DNA of 64,000 bases from Nannobrachium achirus (GCA_963921795.1 OY997661.1:40831966-40895965), one strand, 5' to 3'; positions 9,971-21,265 are shown, counted from the stretch's first letter. Notes: a model not told the origin generated them from the letters alone. Program-made: numbers and translations.

Positions 9971-10444
9971 GAACAGCTTAAAGGGAACGTTTGGTCACTT
10001 TATCATCTAATCAGGCTCTTTTATGAACACCCTGGACAGTTTTTAATTTACTATATTCAGTATTTACATATTTGATGTAAATGTTGCAGGCTCAGGGCCT
10101 CTCCACATACACACCCATTGTAACTTCAAACTCCATTTTAACCATGATAGATTCATTGAAACCCATTTTCTTTTCTGGTAACTCATACTACCCTCCTAAT
10201 ACGTGAGCAGACCGTGTTTTCTCAATAACCTTTTCATTTATTTTTTAATAATTTGTTGGGAAAAATTAAATACAAAACTAAATTATTACAGTACAGTCAG
10301 CTTTGTGTTATGTGTCTCATGTATCCTGTGGAGGACAGTCTTCCTGTTGTTTGTGAGAAAAAATAAATACAAAACAAAAAACAGAATTATTACGTTTTAT
10401 TTGTTTGTAAACTGTTGTTGTGTTGCATCTCGTTCTCTCATCAG

Positions 10445-11016
10445 GTGCGTGTGAACTCACACTGGATCCAAACACGGCATACAGCGAGCTCTCTCTGTCT
10501 GACAGCAACAGGAAGGTGACCAATGTGGGAGAGTATCAGAAGTATCCTGATCACCCAGACAGATTTACAGACTATTACCAGGTGATGTGTAGAGAAAGTC
10601 TGATTGGACGATCTTACTGGGAGGTGGAGTGGAGTGGTAGATATGTTTTGATAGCAGTGTCATACAGATCAATCAAAAGACAGGGTGCTGGTCATGACTG
10701 TTGGTTTGGACAGAATAACAAGTCCTGGGGTCTGCTTTGTAAGGGTGATGATAACAGTTACAGTGTGTGGCACAATAAGAAGTACACTGTCCTCCCTGTC
10801 AGGTCCTCTGGCTCCAACAGAGTAGGAGTGTATTTGGACTGTCCTGCCGGCACTCTGTCCTTCTACAGAGTGTTGTCTGACTCACTGACACACTTACACA
10901 CCTACCAGTCCAGGTTCACTGAACCACTCTATGCTGGGTTCTATTTTCTTTATGAAGACTCCTCAGTGTCTCTGTGTCAGAGAGAGGAGCAGCAGCAGCA
11001 GGAGGAGGAGGGTTAG
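10445..11016 (+). CDS. PRY-SPRY (B30.2) terminal exon of first fish NLR gene
   Basis: This exon encodes about 190 residues that begin SACELTLDPNTAYSELSLSD once the codon split with the linker exon is restored. The PRY half carries the family hallmark LDPNTA, and the SPRY half carries WEVEWSG, SWGLLCKGD, RVGVYLDCPAGTLSFYRV and PLYAGFYF. In fish NLR-C receptors such a B30.2 domain forms the C-terminus and is thought to act in ligand recognition. The same module ends fish TRIM proteins. The exon starts after TTCTCTCATCAG and stops at TAG (11014-11016) after a Glu/Gln-rich tail. No frameshift or stop interrupts it. The assignment to an NLR rather than a TRIM gene rests on the linker exon at 1-28 and the paralogous gene at 55-62 kb. 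Confidence 0.88.
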
Positions 11017-11059
11017 GTTAGGGTTGCCATGACAACGATGATGAGGTGGTTAGGAGTTA

Positions 11060-11566
11060 GGGTTACAAAACCCTCTGACAAAATGGTTAGGGTCAATTTG
11101 GTTTAATTTGCACCCTCTGACAAATGGGTTAGGATCAATTTGGTTTAATTTGTACCCTCTTACAAATGCGTTAGGGTCCATTTGGTTTAATTTGCACCCT
11201 CTGACATTTACAAATAGGTTAGGATGAATTTGGTTTAATTTATACCCTCTGACAAATGTGTTAGGGTCCATTTGGTTTCATTCGCAACCTCTGACAAATG
11301 GGTTCGGGTCAATTTGGTTTCATTTTTACCCTCTGACAGTTGCGATCCATTTGATTTGTACCCTCTTACAGTTACAAATAGGTTGCGATCCATTTGGTTT
11401 AATTTGCACCCTCTAAAAAAATGGCTCAGGATCAATTTGGTTTAATTTGCACCCTCTGTCAAGTGGTTTAGGGTCCATTTGTTTTAATGTGTACCCTCTG
11501 ACATTTACAAATCAATTTGGTTTAATTTGTACCCTTTGACAGTATGTTTTGTAATAATTTTATCTG
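11060..11566. repeat. Minisatellite directly after the SPRY exon
   Basis: About ten degenerate units of GGTCAATTTGGTTTAATTTG followed by CACCCTCTGACAAATGGGTT. Open frames on the minus strand here encode the repeat and are not genes. Confidence 0.9.
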
Positions 11567-11706
11567 TGAAGTAACTACCGTATATGGGCGTCGCACCAAA
11601 TTCTGGGCCCTGGGTACAAGGATTCACTGCGGGCCCCCCATGAATGTTCTTCATAGGGCGTTTAACCCATTTAGACTATGCGTTATTTTGTGCTTTAACT
11701 ATTGAA

Positions 11707-11777
11707 GAATAGCAGATATACAAGCTCACAGCGCGGCACCGAGTTCCGTGCTGCGAGTTTGTAGATCTGCTATTTTT
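11707..11777. repeat. Recurrent hairpin core
   Basis: AATAGCAGATATACAAGCTC pairs with GAGTTTGTAGATCTGCTATT around a GCGGCACCGAGTTCCGTGC centre. Confidence 0.9.
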
Positions 11778-11872
11778 TTTAAATCATGAAAGTTTGTGCA
11801 AGTATTTGAATATTTCAAATCCTTCTAAGGTTTTTTGAAAAAGCCTACGTTTCTATATCAGTGGTGCTCAAA

Positions 11873-13441
11873 CGGGGCCGGATCTAGGCATAGGCAAGGG
11901 GGGGCAATGCCCCCCTAAATGCCCTGTCTGCCCCACCAAACATGATGGCATGCAAAAATCAAAAATCGGCCGGTATGATATCAAACCGGCCGCATCGGTG
12001 ACCGGACGGTCACTGTGCACAGCATGATGCTCTGGACTAATTTAACATAGCAAATAGCAGCCAGTCTACTTAGTGGCAGCCTACAACATAATACAGATGA
12101 TGCTGATTACCTTTGCAATGTAAGGATATATTCCATAATCCTGTGTCAATGTAGTCTCAAAGAAGAAGGAAAAAAAAAAAAGCATCGCAAGGCTTTCCTG
12201 CCTCCAGTCCAGACGGTCCATTCAGAAGGAGTTTACTTTCACTTTCATTTAACAGAAAGCAACAGCATTGCAAAAGCTGTTGCAAGCGACAGAAAAAGCC
12301 ATCCTATAAATGTCCCTTTATTTTAGCCAGTTTCAAAGGAAAACCACCTCCCGTTTCTCTGTTGTTGGAAAAAAAAAAGTCAGTTCACTTTGCGTGGTGT
12401 CATGTGTGTCTGTCCACACGCTGGATTAATTAATGCATGTCCAGGTGAAGCCTGTTAAAGGTCGTTATAGTATCCTCCGATAGTTTCACAAAGTACATTA
12501 AGCAACAGAAATGTATTATGTAACATTTTAAGTCCCTTACAGAGGTTTTACAACCCAAAACAACAGGAACAGCCAGGGTCATGAGGTAATATTTTGCCCT
12601 TAAATATTTGAAAGGAAGGAATAGACTATAGAGTCAGACTACTGTGACACAAGGTAAATTTCTCACCTTGAAGACAATGAATGCAACCTTATTTATTTTA
12701 GCTTTTAAGACAATCGTTTTGCTTGTTAAAAAATATTTATTCAATAATAATATTATTAATAATATTTGAAATAAATTATCTCAATATGTATACCAATACT
12801 TTTAAAATAAAGGTTTTGCCTTAATCATGCAGCTCTAACAGTGACACAGACAGAAGCAATGGCACAGCAATTTACAATATATACAGTAGTATGTATTTTT
12901 AACTTTAGGCCTTACAGTGAATGATCAGCTGGCATCAATATTATATCCATATCATATTAGACTGGATATTGTCTGTGATTTTGGATATTGTACTTTTGTG
13001 ATTGATTTGGCATTAGTGTTCTAGCTTATTGGTACTCAAATTGAAGTATGTCTTGTAGGCCTACTTGGCCTGAAAAAAGGGTATTGGAGCAACCCTATTT
13101 TCTAGTTCATAGCTAAAGAAATCGGTATCGGAAAATCGGTTTTGGCAGGTCAGACCTTCATAAAACCGGTGGATCGGTACCGGCCAAGAATTTTGCAATC
13201 AGTCCATCTCTACTAGAATATATAGAGACAGAGAGAGATAGGTGTAAGACCTGTTTTGTGTGTAATGCGTGTTATAGGTATAAGTGTGGCAAAATGCGTT
13301 GTTTTTTATGCATTTCGGGTGTTTTAGGAGGTTTGATCCCCCCATTTTTTTCCGCCCACGCCTCACGGCGTGGGCTGGAGGTGACCCCCCCCTATCATTT
13401 CTTGCTGCCCCACCTACTACTAAAGGCTAGATCCGGCCCTG
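11873..13441. mobile_element. Non-autonomous hAT element, 1,569 bp, nested in the composite array
   Basis: The left end CGGGGCCGGATCTAGGC matches the right end read inward, CAGGGCCGGATCTAGCC. Perfect 8-bp duplications TGCTCAAA occur at 11865-11872 and 13442-13449. The uninterrupted GTGGTGCTCAAAC host sequence is seen in the neighbouring units (14409, 14976). No transposase frame was found. Confidence 0.92.
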
Positions 13442-13616
13442 TGCTCAAACCTTTTCATGTGAAGGACCCCCAAAATGATATGTATTTATTTGGCCACGGA
13501 CCCCCGTCTCAAAATATTTAGTTCCAGGGACCCCCCAGAATCAAACTTTGAGTTAAAAATGTCCGTTTAAAAAAGACATATATTCAAAGATTTGCACACA
13601 TTTTCACAGTGTTTAA

Positions 13617-13689
13617 AAAAATAGCAGATCTACAAGCTCGCAGCGCAGCATTTGGTGCCGCACTGTGAGCTTGTAGATCTGCTATTTTT
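13617..13689. repeat. Recurrent hairpin core
   Basis: AAATAGCAGATCTACAAGCT pairs with AGCTTGTAGATCTGCTATTT around CGCAGCGCAGCATTTGGTGC-type sequence. Confidence 0.92.
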
Positions 13690-13741
13690 CAATAGCTAAG
13701 GTTTAAAATAATTGCAGGCCCCTTCACCTTGGGCCCTAGTA

Positions 13742-14135
13742 ACTCAGTTAGGTTAAGGTCAATTTGGTTTAATGTGTACCCTCTGACAGTTACAAATATA
13801 GGAATAGGGTAAATTTGGTTTAATTTGCACCCTCTTACAAATGGGTTTGGTTTAATTTGCACCCTCTGATAAAAGGGTTAGGGTCCATTTGGTTTAATGT
13901 GTACACTCTGACATTAACAAATCGGTTAGGATCAATTTGGTTTAATTGGCACCCTCTGACAAATGTGTTAGTAAATTTGGTTTCATTTGTACCCCCTGAC
14001 ATTTACAATTAGGTTATAATCAATTTGGTTTAATTTGCACCCTCTGACAAATGGGTTTGGTTTAATTTGCGCCCTCTGACAAATGGGTTAGGGTCATTTT
14101 GGTTTAATTTGTACCCTTTGACAGTATGTTTGGTA
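13742..14135. repeat. Minisatellite (GGTTTAATTTGCACCCTCTG unit)
   Basis: About eight degenerate units of the minisatellite found after the SPRY exon. The following GTGAAGTAACTACCGT is the same as at 11569, so minisatellite and hAT unit were duplicated together. Confidence 0.88.
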
Positions 14136-14252
14136 ATAATTTTATCTGTGAAGTAACTACCGTCCAAGGATTCACTGCAGGCCCCCATGAATGTTCTTCA
14201 TAGGGGGTTTAACCCACGCATTATTACACATTATTTTGTGCTTTAACTATTG

Positions 14253-14322
14253 AAAAATAGCAGATATACAAGCTCACAGTGCGGCACCGAGTTCCGCGCT
14301 GCGAGTTTGTAGATCTGCTAAT
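14253..14322. repeat. Recurrent hairpin core
   Basis: AAATAGCAGATATACAAGCT pairs with AGTTTGTAGATCTGCTAATT. Confidence 0.9.
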
Positions 14323-14587
14323 TTCTTTTTAATCATGAAAGTTAGTGCTAGTATTTGAATATTTCAAATCCTTCTAAGGTTTTTTGAAAAACCCTACGTT
14401 TCTATGTCAGTGGTGCTCAAACTTTTTCATGTGAAGGACCCCCAAAATGATATGTATTTATTTGGCCACGGACCCCCGTCTCAAAATATTTAGTTCCAGG
14501 GACCCCCCAGAATCAAACTTTGAGTTAAAAATGTTCGTTTAAAAAATACATATATTCAAAGATTTGCTCACATTTCACAATGTTTAA

Positions 14588-14660
14588 AAAAATAGCAGAT
14601 CTACAAGCTTGCAGCGCAGCATTTGGTGCCGCGCTGTGAGCTTGTAGATCTGCTATTTTT
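14588..14660. repeat. Recurrent hairpin core
   Basis: AAATAGCAGATCTACAAGCT pairs with AGCTTGTAGATCTGCTATTT around TGCAGCGCAGCATTTGGTGC-type sequence. Confidence 0.92.
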
Positions 14661-14816
14661 CAAAAGCTAAAGTATAAAATAATTAAGGCTCCTCCACCTT
14701 GGGCCCTAGAAAGAGTTAGGTTAGGGTCAATTTGGTTTGCAGGCCCCCCATTAATGTTCTTCATAGGGGGTTTAACCCACGCATTATTACACATTATTTT
14801 GTGCTTTAACTATTGA

Positions 14817-14884
14817 AAAATTGCAGATATACAAGCTCACAGCACGGCACCGAGTTTCGCGCTGTGAGTTTGTATATCTGCTAA
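14817..14884. repeat. Recurrent hairpin core
   Basis: TTGCAGATATACAAGCTCAC pairs with GTGAGTTTGTATATCTGCTA. Both arms share the variant ATATAC / GTATAT instead of ATCTAC / GTAGAT. Confidence 0.9.
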
Positions 14885-15141
14885 TTCTTTTTTAAATCAT
14901 GAAGATTTGTCCATGTATTTAAATATTTCAAATTCTTCTAAGGTTTTTTGAAAAACCCTACATTTCTATGTCAGTGGTGCTCAAACTTTTTCATGTGAAG
15001 GACCCCCAAAATGATTTGGCCACGGACCCCCATCTCAAAATATTTAGTTCCAGGCACCCCCAGAAGCAAAATTTTAGTTACAAATGTTCGCTTAAAAAAT
15101 ACATATATTCAAAGATTTGCACACATTTTCACGACGTTTCA

Positions 15142-15214
15142 AAAAATAGCAGATCTACAAGCTTGCAGCACGGCACTCGGTACCACGCTGTGAGCTTGTA
15201 TATCTGCTATTTTT
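15142..15214. repeat. Recurrent hairpin core
   Basis: AAATAGCAGATCTACAAGCT pairs with AGCTTGTATATCTGCTATTT around TGCAGCACGGCACTCGGTAC-type sequence. Confidence 0.9.
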
Positions 15215-15583
15215 CAATAGCTAAAGTATAAAATAATTACAGGCTCCTCCACCTTGGGCCCCCCATGAATGTTCTTCATAGGGGGTTTAAACCATTTAGA
15301 TTGGGAACGCATTATTAAGCATTATTTAATGCTTTGAATATTGAAAAATAGCAGATAAGCTCTTTGAGTATTTTTGACCCGATTCTATAAATGTTTTCTA
15401 AATCCTTCTAATTTTTGTTTCTGTCAGTGGTTCTCAAACTTTTGAAGGACCCCTAAAATGATTGGCCACGGACCCCCATGTCAAAATATTTCGTTCCAGG
15501 GACACCCCAGAGGCAAAATTTGAGTTACAAATGTTCCCTTAATGCATATATTCAAAGACTTGCACACATTTTCACAACGTTTC

Positions 15584-15657
15584 AAAAAATGCAGGTCTAC
15601 AAGCTCAGAGCGCGGCATTCGGTGCCGCGCTGTGAGCTTGTAGATCTGCTATTTTTT
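15584..15657. repeat. Recurrent hairpin core
   Basis: ATGCAGGTCTACAAGCTCAG pairs with TGAGCTTGTAGATCTGCTAT around GAGCGCGGCATTCGGTGCCG-type sequence. Confidence 0.9.
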
Positions 15658-15746
15658 CAAGAGCTAAAGTATAAAATAATTAAGGCCCCTCCACCTTGGG
15701 CCCTAGTAACTCAGTCCCACTCCCCCCCTTGTGACGCCCCTGGGCT

Positions 15747-16270
15747 GGAGCCAGACTATATGAGCCAGACTGTATAGAGCTTGTAAATGATGGTTGATAT
15801 GTTGTTCAGAGCTACAACTATGTGATGTTTGCTGTTTGTTTCACATGTTCACATAAGAATCAAGCATGCATAGAGTCAATAAGACATGTATTATGCCATG
15901 CTGTTGCTTTTTAAACTCTATCATATATAAACTACATGATGTTCTATAGAAAGATGCTCTGATTTTCTTCATTCATGTATGAGTCTTGGTTTTGGACGTA
16001 TTTTTCCTTGAAGTGTGAAGGACAGTAGAAAATGTCATGAGTAATTATTGTCTATATTTGTATGGTTGAGTTGGACAAGAATATCATGACTGCTAAAGAT
16101 GTATGTACATTGTTATCAACTTTAATGACAATAAACGTCCAACTTTCATTCTCTTTGAAAAGCGCATCTGTTTGTTATTCATATTTTTTTATTATAATTA
16201 TATAATCAATATCCTTCGTCTAGAATTAATTGCAGAGTTTGTGCTGATTATGTCTGTTGATTTAAAAACT
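15747..16270 (+). other. Possible 3' untranslated end of first NLR gene
   Basis: This is unique-looking AT-rich sequence after the repeat array, with an AATAAA at 16130-16135 preceded by TTTAATGAC. If the repeat array sits in the 3' UTR, this could be its end. No coding sequence is seen. Confidence 0.3.
16130..16135 (+). terminator. Candidate polyadenylation signal AATAAA
   Basis: AATAAA is followed within 30 bases by T-rich sequence. It may serve the NLR gene that ends at 11016, but 5.1 kb of repeats lie between them. Confidence 0.25.
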
Positions 16271-16450
16271 GAAAGCATTTGGTTCTCAAAGTGGGGTCTG
16301 GGGACCCCCAGGTGTCCTTTTAATTATTAGTTAACATAGTGTCACAATCATTTTAACCACTTTAAGCAAATTTTATATTTGGCTATTCAAAATGGCAGAT
16401 ATACAAGCTCATAGTGTCACTTTGTGCTGTGCCTATAGATCTATGTTTTG
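16270..16450. mobile_element. hAT-like fragment (TGGTTCTCAAAGTGGGGTCT end)
   Basis: The left end TTGGTTCTCAAAGTGGGGTC resembles the terminus of the complete element at 43078-43373, followed by TTTAACCACTTTAA and the left half of the hairpin core (GGCAGATATACAAGCTC). The right half is lost. Confidence 0.65.
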
Positions 16451-17451
16451 CTTAGGAACGTCTCTTAGACATGCCAGCTATGAAAATAATTATAGTATTA
16501 TGTTTAACTATTATACATTTAAAGGTACTGCAGGGTAAGTGATATTTTTTGGTGAAAACAAAACCACATTTTACAGTATTTTGTTAGAAGGTTAAAGCAC
16601 TATACAGTATGTTCTGATATTAATCAGCATTATACAGGGTTTGCTAAATAACAGGGTTCTCCCGATTTCTCCAATGCTTTAGCAAACACAAACAGAAAAA
16701 TATTTTCCAATCATAAAAGAGTTCATGCGACTTCAACCTTCTACTCTTCCCGTTTCAATTTTCCATTTCTAGGTGTCATCACTTCCAATTTCACCAGTTC
16801 TCTATCCTGATTGGATGAAATTGGTTTACCAACCTGAAAATCAGCATAATTGGTTATCATTTCAACCACTTTAACCATATTTTATGCTTTGGCTAATGAA
16901 TAATATAGAGCTACAAGATATGAAAATAGATCTTTAACTAAAACATAAAAATAAAACGTTTATAGCACGTTTTAATGATTAACCACTCCTATTAGTTGTA
17001 TTATTCTAATTATCAGCCTACAATAAGACAGAAGGTTTCCACTGTTTGGCCCTGCAGGTCAGATCCAGTGTGAATGATCACACCAGCCTCTGTGATCATG
17101 TGGCCTGTTATTGCGTTTTGTTATCACTAGAGGGCAATATAACATTGAGTAAATAGTTACAGTCAATCAAAACAGAACAGAACATCACTAGCTTCATTTT
17201 AAACGTCTTGGTCTCATCATATATTTTAGGACGACTTGGGATTTTTGCAAGTCGACTCGAGTCAGTAAAAAGTTGAGTTGAAGTCGACTTGTTTGATGAC
17301 GTCATCACATCACACAAGACCCCCCAATTATTTTATAATAAAGTTTAAGTGTATAGAGGGTATCTTCACATTTCTAAAGTGCCTATTTAAGGACTTTTTA
17401 ATACCTCTAAAATGACATTGTACAAATTGTCAAATATTTATAGGCAGAAAT

Positions 17452-17524
17452 TGTGAAAATAGCCGATCTACATGCTCACAACGCCTCGCATTGTTGTGAG
17501 CATGTAGATCTGCTATTTTCACAA
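17452..17524. repeat. Recurrent hairpin core with matched arm changes
   Basis: AAATAGCCGATCTACATGCT pairs with AGCATGTAGATCTGCTATTT around CACAACGCCTCGCATTGTTGTG. The change AAGC to ATGC occurs on both arms, so pairing is kept. Confidence 0.93.
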
Positions 17525-18059
17525 TAGAACCATGTTATACCAAATTTAATGTAGCACTGTAATATTGGATCATAACGTCCTTGACAATAAGCAATCCTAC
17601 TGTTTGAATTCTGTACAGACACACACACGGAGCAAAAACAATGATAGAAAAAAATACAAAAGATTTTTTTTTCAACCCCCGACTTTCTCTGGTGGGAGTC
17701 GACTTGTGTAATGAACTCGACTTGTCGACTTTTTCGTTAAATCCCTACTACATATCATATCACAACTCATATTCTGCTGTTAGAGCAGATACCTGTGATA
17801 TCATCATTATTTGGGTCAATAATTTAAAAGAGTATTCATTCAGGGCATGAAGGGGCAATGTATGACCTAGGCTAGGCCTAAGGCTTAGCAACATGCTGGA
17901 TCTGTGGCTTAAAGGGATATTTCACTTTCTAAAGGAACTGACCTCCCTCTACATTTTAAACTGTTCCACTTCCAGTTTGGTCTGCTCATGTCTATTAGGT
18001 GTCATCACTTTCAATTTCACCTGTTAAATCTGACTGAGTTCTCTATCCTGATTGATTGG

Positions 18060-18385
18060 ATAAAGTTGGTATCCCGACCTGAAAATGAGGGGGTCCCCAG
18101 TATAATTGGCTAATATAGCATCGTAATCATTTTAACCACTTTAACCATATTTCATGCTTTGGCTATTCAAAAATAGCAGATCTACAAGATATGCTATTTT
18201 TGAAAAATCTTTTTTGAAGATTTCTTTTATATAAAAAAAAATAAACAAAACATTTTTAACAAAAGTCTTCTCATCTTGGTGGTCCCTGGCCCAAAATACT
18301 TTGAGATGGGGGTCCTCAACCAAATCCATATAATTCTGGGGGTCCTTGCCATAAAGAGTGTGAAAGCCCTTGGCCTCAGAGGAAC
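18060..18385. mobile_element. Degenerate hAT-like element with shortened hairpin
   Basis: GGGGGTCCCCAGTATAATTGG at its left and GGGGGTCCTTGCCATAAAG at its right have the arrangement of the 43078-43373 element. The internal hairpin is reduced to 18168-18203 (AAAATAGCAGATCTACAAGA, then TATGCTATTTTTG). Confidence 0.6.
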
Positions 18386-18550
18386 ACTATCTGCTGAACA
18401 TCACTGCTGTCAGGTGGAAACCTTGTATGTCCAAAACTGTTACTTTTTCATGTCAAGGACCCCCACATTGTACAGTGTTTGGCCGCAGACCCCCATCTGA
18501 AAAATGTGTAGCGCCAGGGACCCCGAGAAAACAGGAAGGAAAAAAAATAA

Positions 18551-18613
18551 AGTAGCAAGCTCACAGTTCGGCACGAAGTGACACGCCGTGAGCTTGTACA
18601 TCTGCTATTTTTG
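18551..18613. repeat. Recurrent hairpin core
   Basis: AGTAGCAAGCTCACAGTTCG pairs with GTGAGCTTGTACATCTGCTA. The GATCTAC segment is deleted from the left arm. It lies inside a hAT-like block with CAAGGACCCCC and CGCAGACCCCC tracts (18450-18530). Confidence 0.8.
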
Positions 18614-18919
18614 AATAGCCAACGTATAAATGGATAGAAGTGGTTCAAATGATTTTGATGCTGTATTTACTCTACTTTTACAGGGGACCCCCAGCAACCA
18701 CTTTCACGTTAACTTTAAAAAGTGTTTTAAAACTATTCAAAATATCCAAAGCTCATATACAAAGATACACAGTTTCTCCTCAAACAGCAGGTTGGCCTAG
18801 CGATATTATGTTCTCAACTAGTGGTCTGGGGACCACCATTTACTTGAGGGGGTTCCTGGTGGTCTCCAGCTAAATGAAGGAGAGTTGGTAACCAAATGGA
18901 CCCTTACAGATCTTTAACC

Positions 18920-18986
18920 CTTGAGAGGGTAAAATGAAACCAAATGGACCTTACAGGTCCATTTGGTTTCATTTTACGCTCTCAAG
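18920..18986. repeat. Inverted pair of minisatellite units forming a hairpin
   Basis: CTTGAGAGGGTAAAATGAAA with CCAAATGGACC pairs with GGTCCATTTGG and TTTCATTTTACGCTCTCAAG around a short TTACA centre. The sequence is the GGTCCATTTGGTT minisatellite unit in head-to-head form. Confidence 0.92.
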
Positions 18987-19383
18987 AGTTATATTATTCT
19001 TAAACATTATGCAAGACTTGATGTACAAAGAAGTCTACACAATGAGATATTATAGATTTTTCTTTTTCTTCTTTTAATGATCAACATCTGCCTGTTATCT
19101 CTCCTATGGAACCACATCAATACAGCATGGAATTGTGGACAAAATCGTATCCAACGACAACACAATGAATATTTTGGGTCTGAGAGGCTAAATGTAATCA
19201 AATGGTGGTCCGTGGCTCTAATGCTGAATAAATAATGGACCTTGACATGAAACAGGTTGAAAACCAGTGTTCTGGGGTGTTGGACCAGTAGGCCTGGGGG
19301 TCCCTCTGTCTCTTCAGCTTTTCAGTAAACAGAATGCATTTTAAATCAGGAGCCAAAACCGTATAGGATACAGGATAAACAAA

Positions 19384-20004
19384 TTAACCCTTAAGTGCTG
19401 TTCGGGTCATTTTGACCCGTTTTACATTTTCATTTGGAAAAAAAAGGTAGAAGTTAAAAATGTTTCCACCTGAAACTCACTGGCCTTAAAGATTCTTCTG
19501 AGATGAACATGTAAAAAAAATATTTTTGCACTACACCCATGCTACACCCCCCTCATATTTTTTGAACCTTAAGTGCTGTTCGGGTCATTTTGACCCGGAA
19601 GCACAGAAATACACAGTATTATGCCAAAACACAGACACACAGTCACCCCCACTTCTAACACCACCCTTCCGAAGCCCCATTCCGAACCCTCCCCCCCTTC
19701 CTATAAGCATGAGCAATATTGCCCAGTATTAAATGAAGTAGTTTTTTTTACATGGATTTCAGCTAAATCAGTAAAAACGCCTAGCTCTTTCAGTGTTTAA
19801 TGTGATATAGCAAAGCAGAAATGCAAACATTTACCAAATATATCATATGAATTGTTTGGTATTGAGTCAAAGTCAATGTGTCATGATGATTTGTTAAGTT
19901 AAAATTTATATTAGTGTTGTTTTTTTTAAACCAAATATCCACCGGGTCAAAATGACCCGAACAGAACGAAGGTGTAGTGAATCTGAACAGAACTTAAGGG
20001 TTAA
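19384..20004. mobile_element. TTAA-flanked element with CGGGTCATTTTGACCCG ends
   Basis: The left end TTAACCCTTAAGTGCTGTTC continues with GGGTCATTTTGACCC. The right end has GGGTCAAAATGACCCGAAC and closes with CTTAAGGGTTAA. A second internal copy of the left end lies at 19566-19600. TTAA at both ends suggests a TTAA-specific family such as piggyBac or Kolobok. It is 621 bp with no transposase. Confidence 0.75.
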
Positions 20005-20507
20005 ATTAAAGTGATGACACGAAAAATAAGCTGACACATTTTAGATTGATAAATGGACTCTCTGAGTCCTGATTGGATGAAAAAGGTGAACCACCTGGAA
20101 ACGTATTTTATTGTTTTATTCTGTTTCTTTGTTTACTAAAGAGCAAGAGAGTCTGGGACCCCTGTTACTGAACACACGCAATGTCTGATTAGGTTTCTAT
20201 CTGAAAATAGAACTTGAACTAATAAATTAAACAAACTTATACAACACTTTTAATTATTAACCACTTCTATGTTTGTATTATTCTAATTAGCAGCCTACAA
20301 TAAGACATAAAGTCATGGAGGTTTCCACTGTTTGGCACTGCAGGTCAGATCCAGTGTGGATGATCACACCAGCATGTGGCCCTTCATTGCGTTTTTCTAC
20401 CACTAGAGGGCAATATTACGTTGAGTAAATACAGTAGTTGTACTCGACCAAAGCGAAACAGCACAGCACTGTCTTTGGTCATATTAAATGTCTTTGGTCT
20501 CATAGGC

Positions 20508-20672
20508 CAGTGGTTCTCAAACAATTTCATGTAAAGGACCACCAACTTGATATTTATTAGCCAGCGGACCCCCATTTAAAAACGTATGCCACGGACCCCC
20601 ATGACTGAGATAACATCGTTCAACTCCCTGGGGGTCCCTCCCCTCCTGGAGGACCCCACTTTGAGAACCAAC
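20508..20672. mobile_element. Short hAT-like element without hairpin
   Basis: CAGTGGTTCTCAAACAATTT at the left, and CCCCACTTTGAGAACCA at the right, are inverted. ACGGACCCCC-type tracts lie between. The duplication could not be recovered. Half a hairpin core (GTGAGCTTGTAGATCAGCTA) follows at about 20708-20727. Confidence 0.65.
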
Positions 20673-20947
20673 TTCATACTACAAGTTACCAATAGGTACC
20701 CTTCAATGTGAGCTTGTAGATCAGCTACTTTCACCAGTTTTTCCTCTTTCTTATATTATTTGACAATTTGGCCAATGTTTGACCAGATGTTATAGTTTCT
20801 CAAAATGTCACTTTTCTTCATCTAGTATAGACCAGTGTTCTAAACCAAGCACAATCTCACCTGGCACAGTTCCACTGAGCCACTACAAACGTCTTCTTAG
20901 TGATTATAAAATAAAACAGAACAACAGTCATACACATTAGCCTACAG

Positions 20948-21257
20948 CAGGGGTTTTCAAAGTGGGTGACGGTGACGGCAGTCCAGGGGTGCCGCGAGAT
21001 AATTTGATAATATTTGGAATTCATTCGGACACTTAAAACAATATTTGGTATAATTTTAAACAAAGTACAACACTATTTCTCAGTCAGTTCTAATCAAAAT
21101 GACTATTATCTCAACGTTTTCCTTGCAACATAACCCCTAAAATATGGCATAAATATACAGTGTTGGGAGTGGAAATTATGAATATAATGTAGGGGTGCCT
21201 CGGATGAAAATAATATTTCCAGGGGTGCCCTGACCCTAAAATGTTTGGGAATCCCTG
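20948..21257. mobile_element. Non-autonomous hAT element, 310 bp
   Basis: The left end CAGGGGTTTTCAAAGTGGG matches the inverted right end CAGGGATTCCCAAACATTT in form. Flanking 8-mers GCCTACAG (20940-20947) and TCCTACAG (21258-21265) agree at 7 of 8 positions. Confidence 0.82.
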
Positions 21258-21265
21258 TCCTACAG

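Larger units (their letters stand above)
29..10444 (+). other. 10.4-kb repeat-filled intron of first NLR gene
   Basis: The stretch runs from a GTAAGT donor at 29 to a TCTCATCAG acceptor ending at 10444. It holds the hAT element at 185-1361, a MITE, a giant palindrome, a duplicated 1-2 kb repeat block, a minisatellite and a palindrome-rich element, listed separately. Its first 2.3 kb and parts near 4.6-4.9 kb align with 62126-63600, the corresponding intron of the second gene. No protein-coding exon was recognised inside it. Confidence 0.6.
11587..15745. mobile_element. Composite array of hAT-like repeats (four to five tandem units)
   Basis: The left end GGGCGTCGCACCAAATTCTG matches the left end at 53218 (GGGGTGTCCCACCAAATTCT), and the right end is CTTGTGACGCCCCTGG (15731-15746). 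The pair has the form of a hAT terminus (CAGGGGYGTC). Inside, one unit recurs four to five times: GCAGGCCCCCCATGAATGTT, hairpin, GTGCTCAAAC with a GGACCCCC tract, CCACGGACCCCC, hairpin, CTCCACCTTGGGCCCTA. One unit is interrupted by the insertion 11873-13441, and a minisatellite lies at 13742-14135. Confidence 0.75.

Noticed and set aside
11050-11435. Minus-strand frames with repeated MDPNxFVRGYKLNQ
   Set aside because: Minisatellite translated in reverse; no start context, no conservation beyond the DNA repeat.
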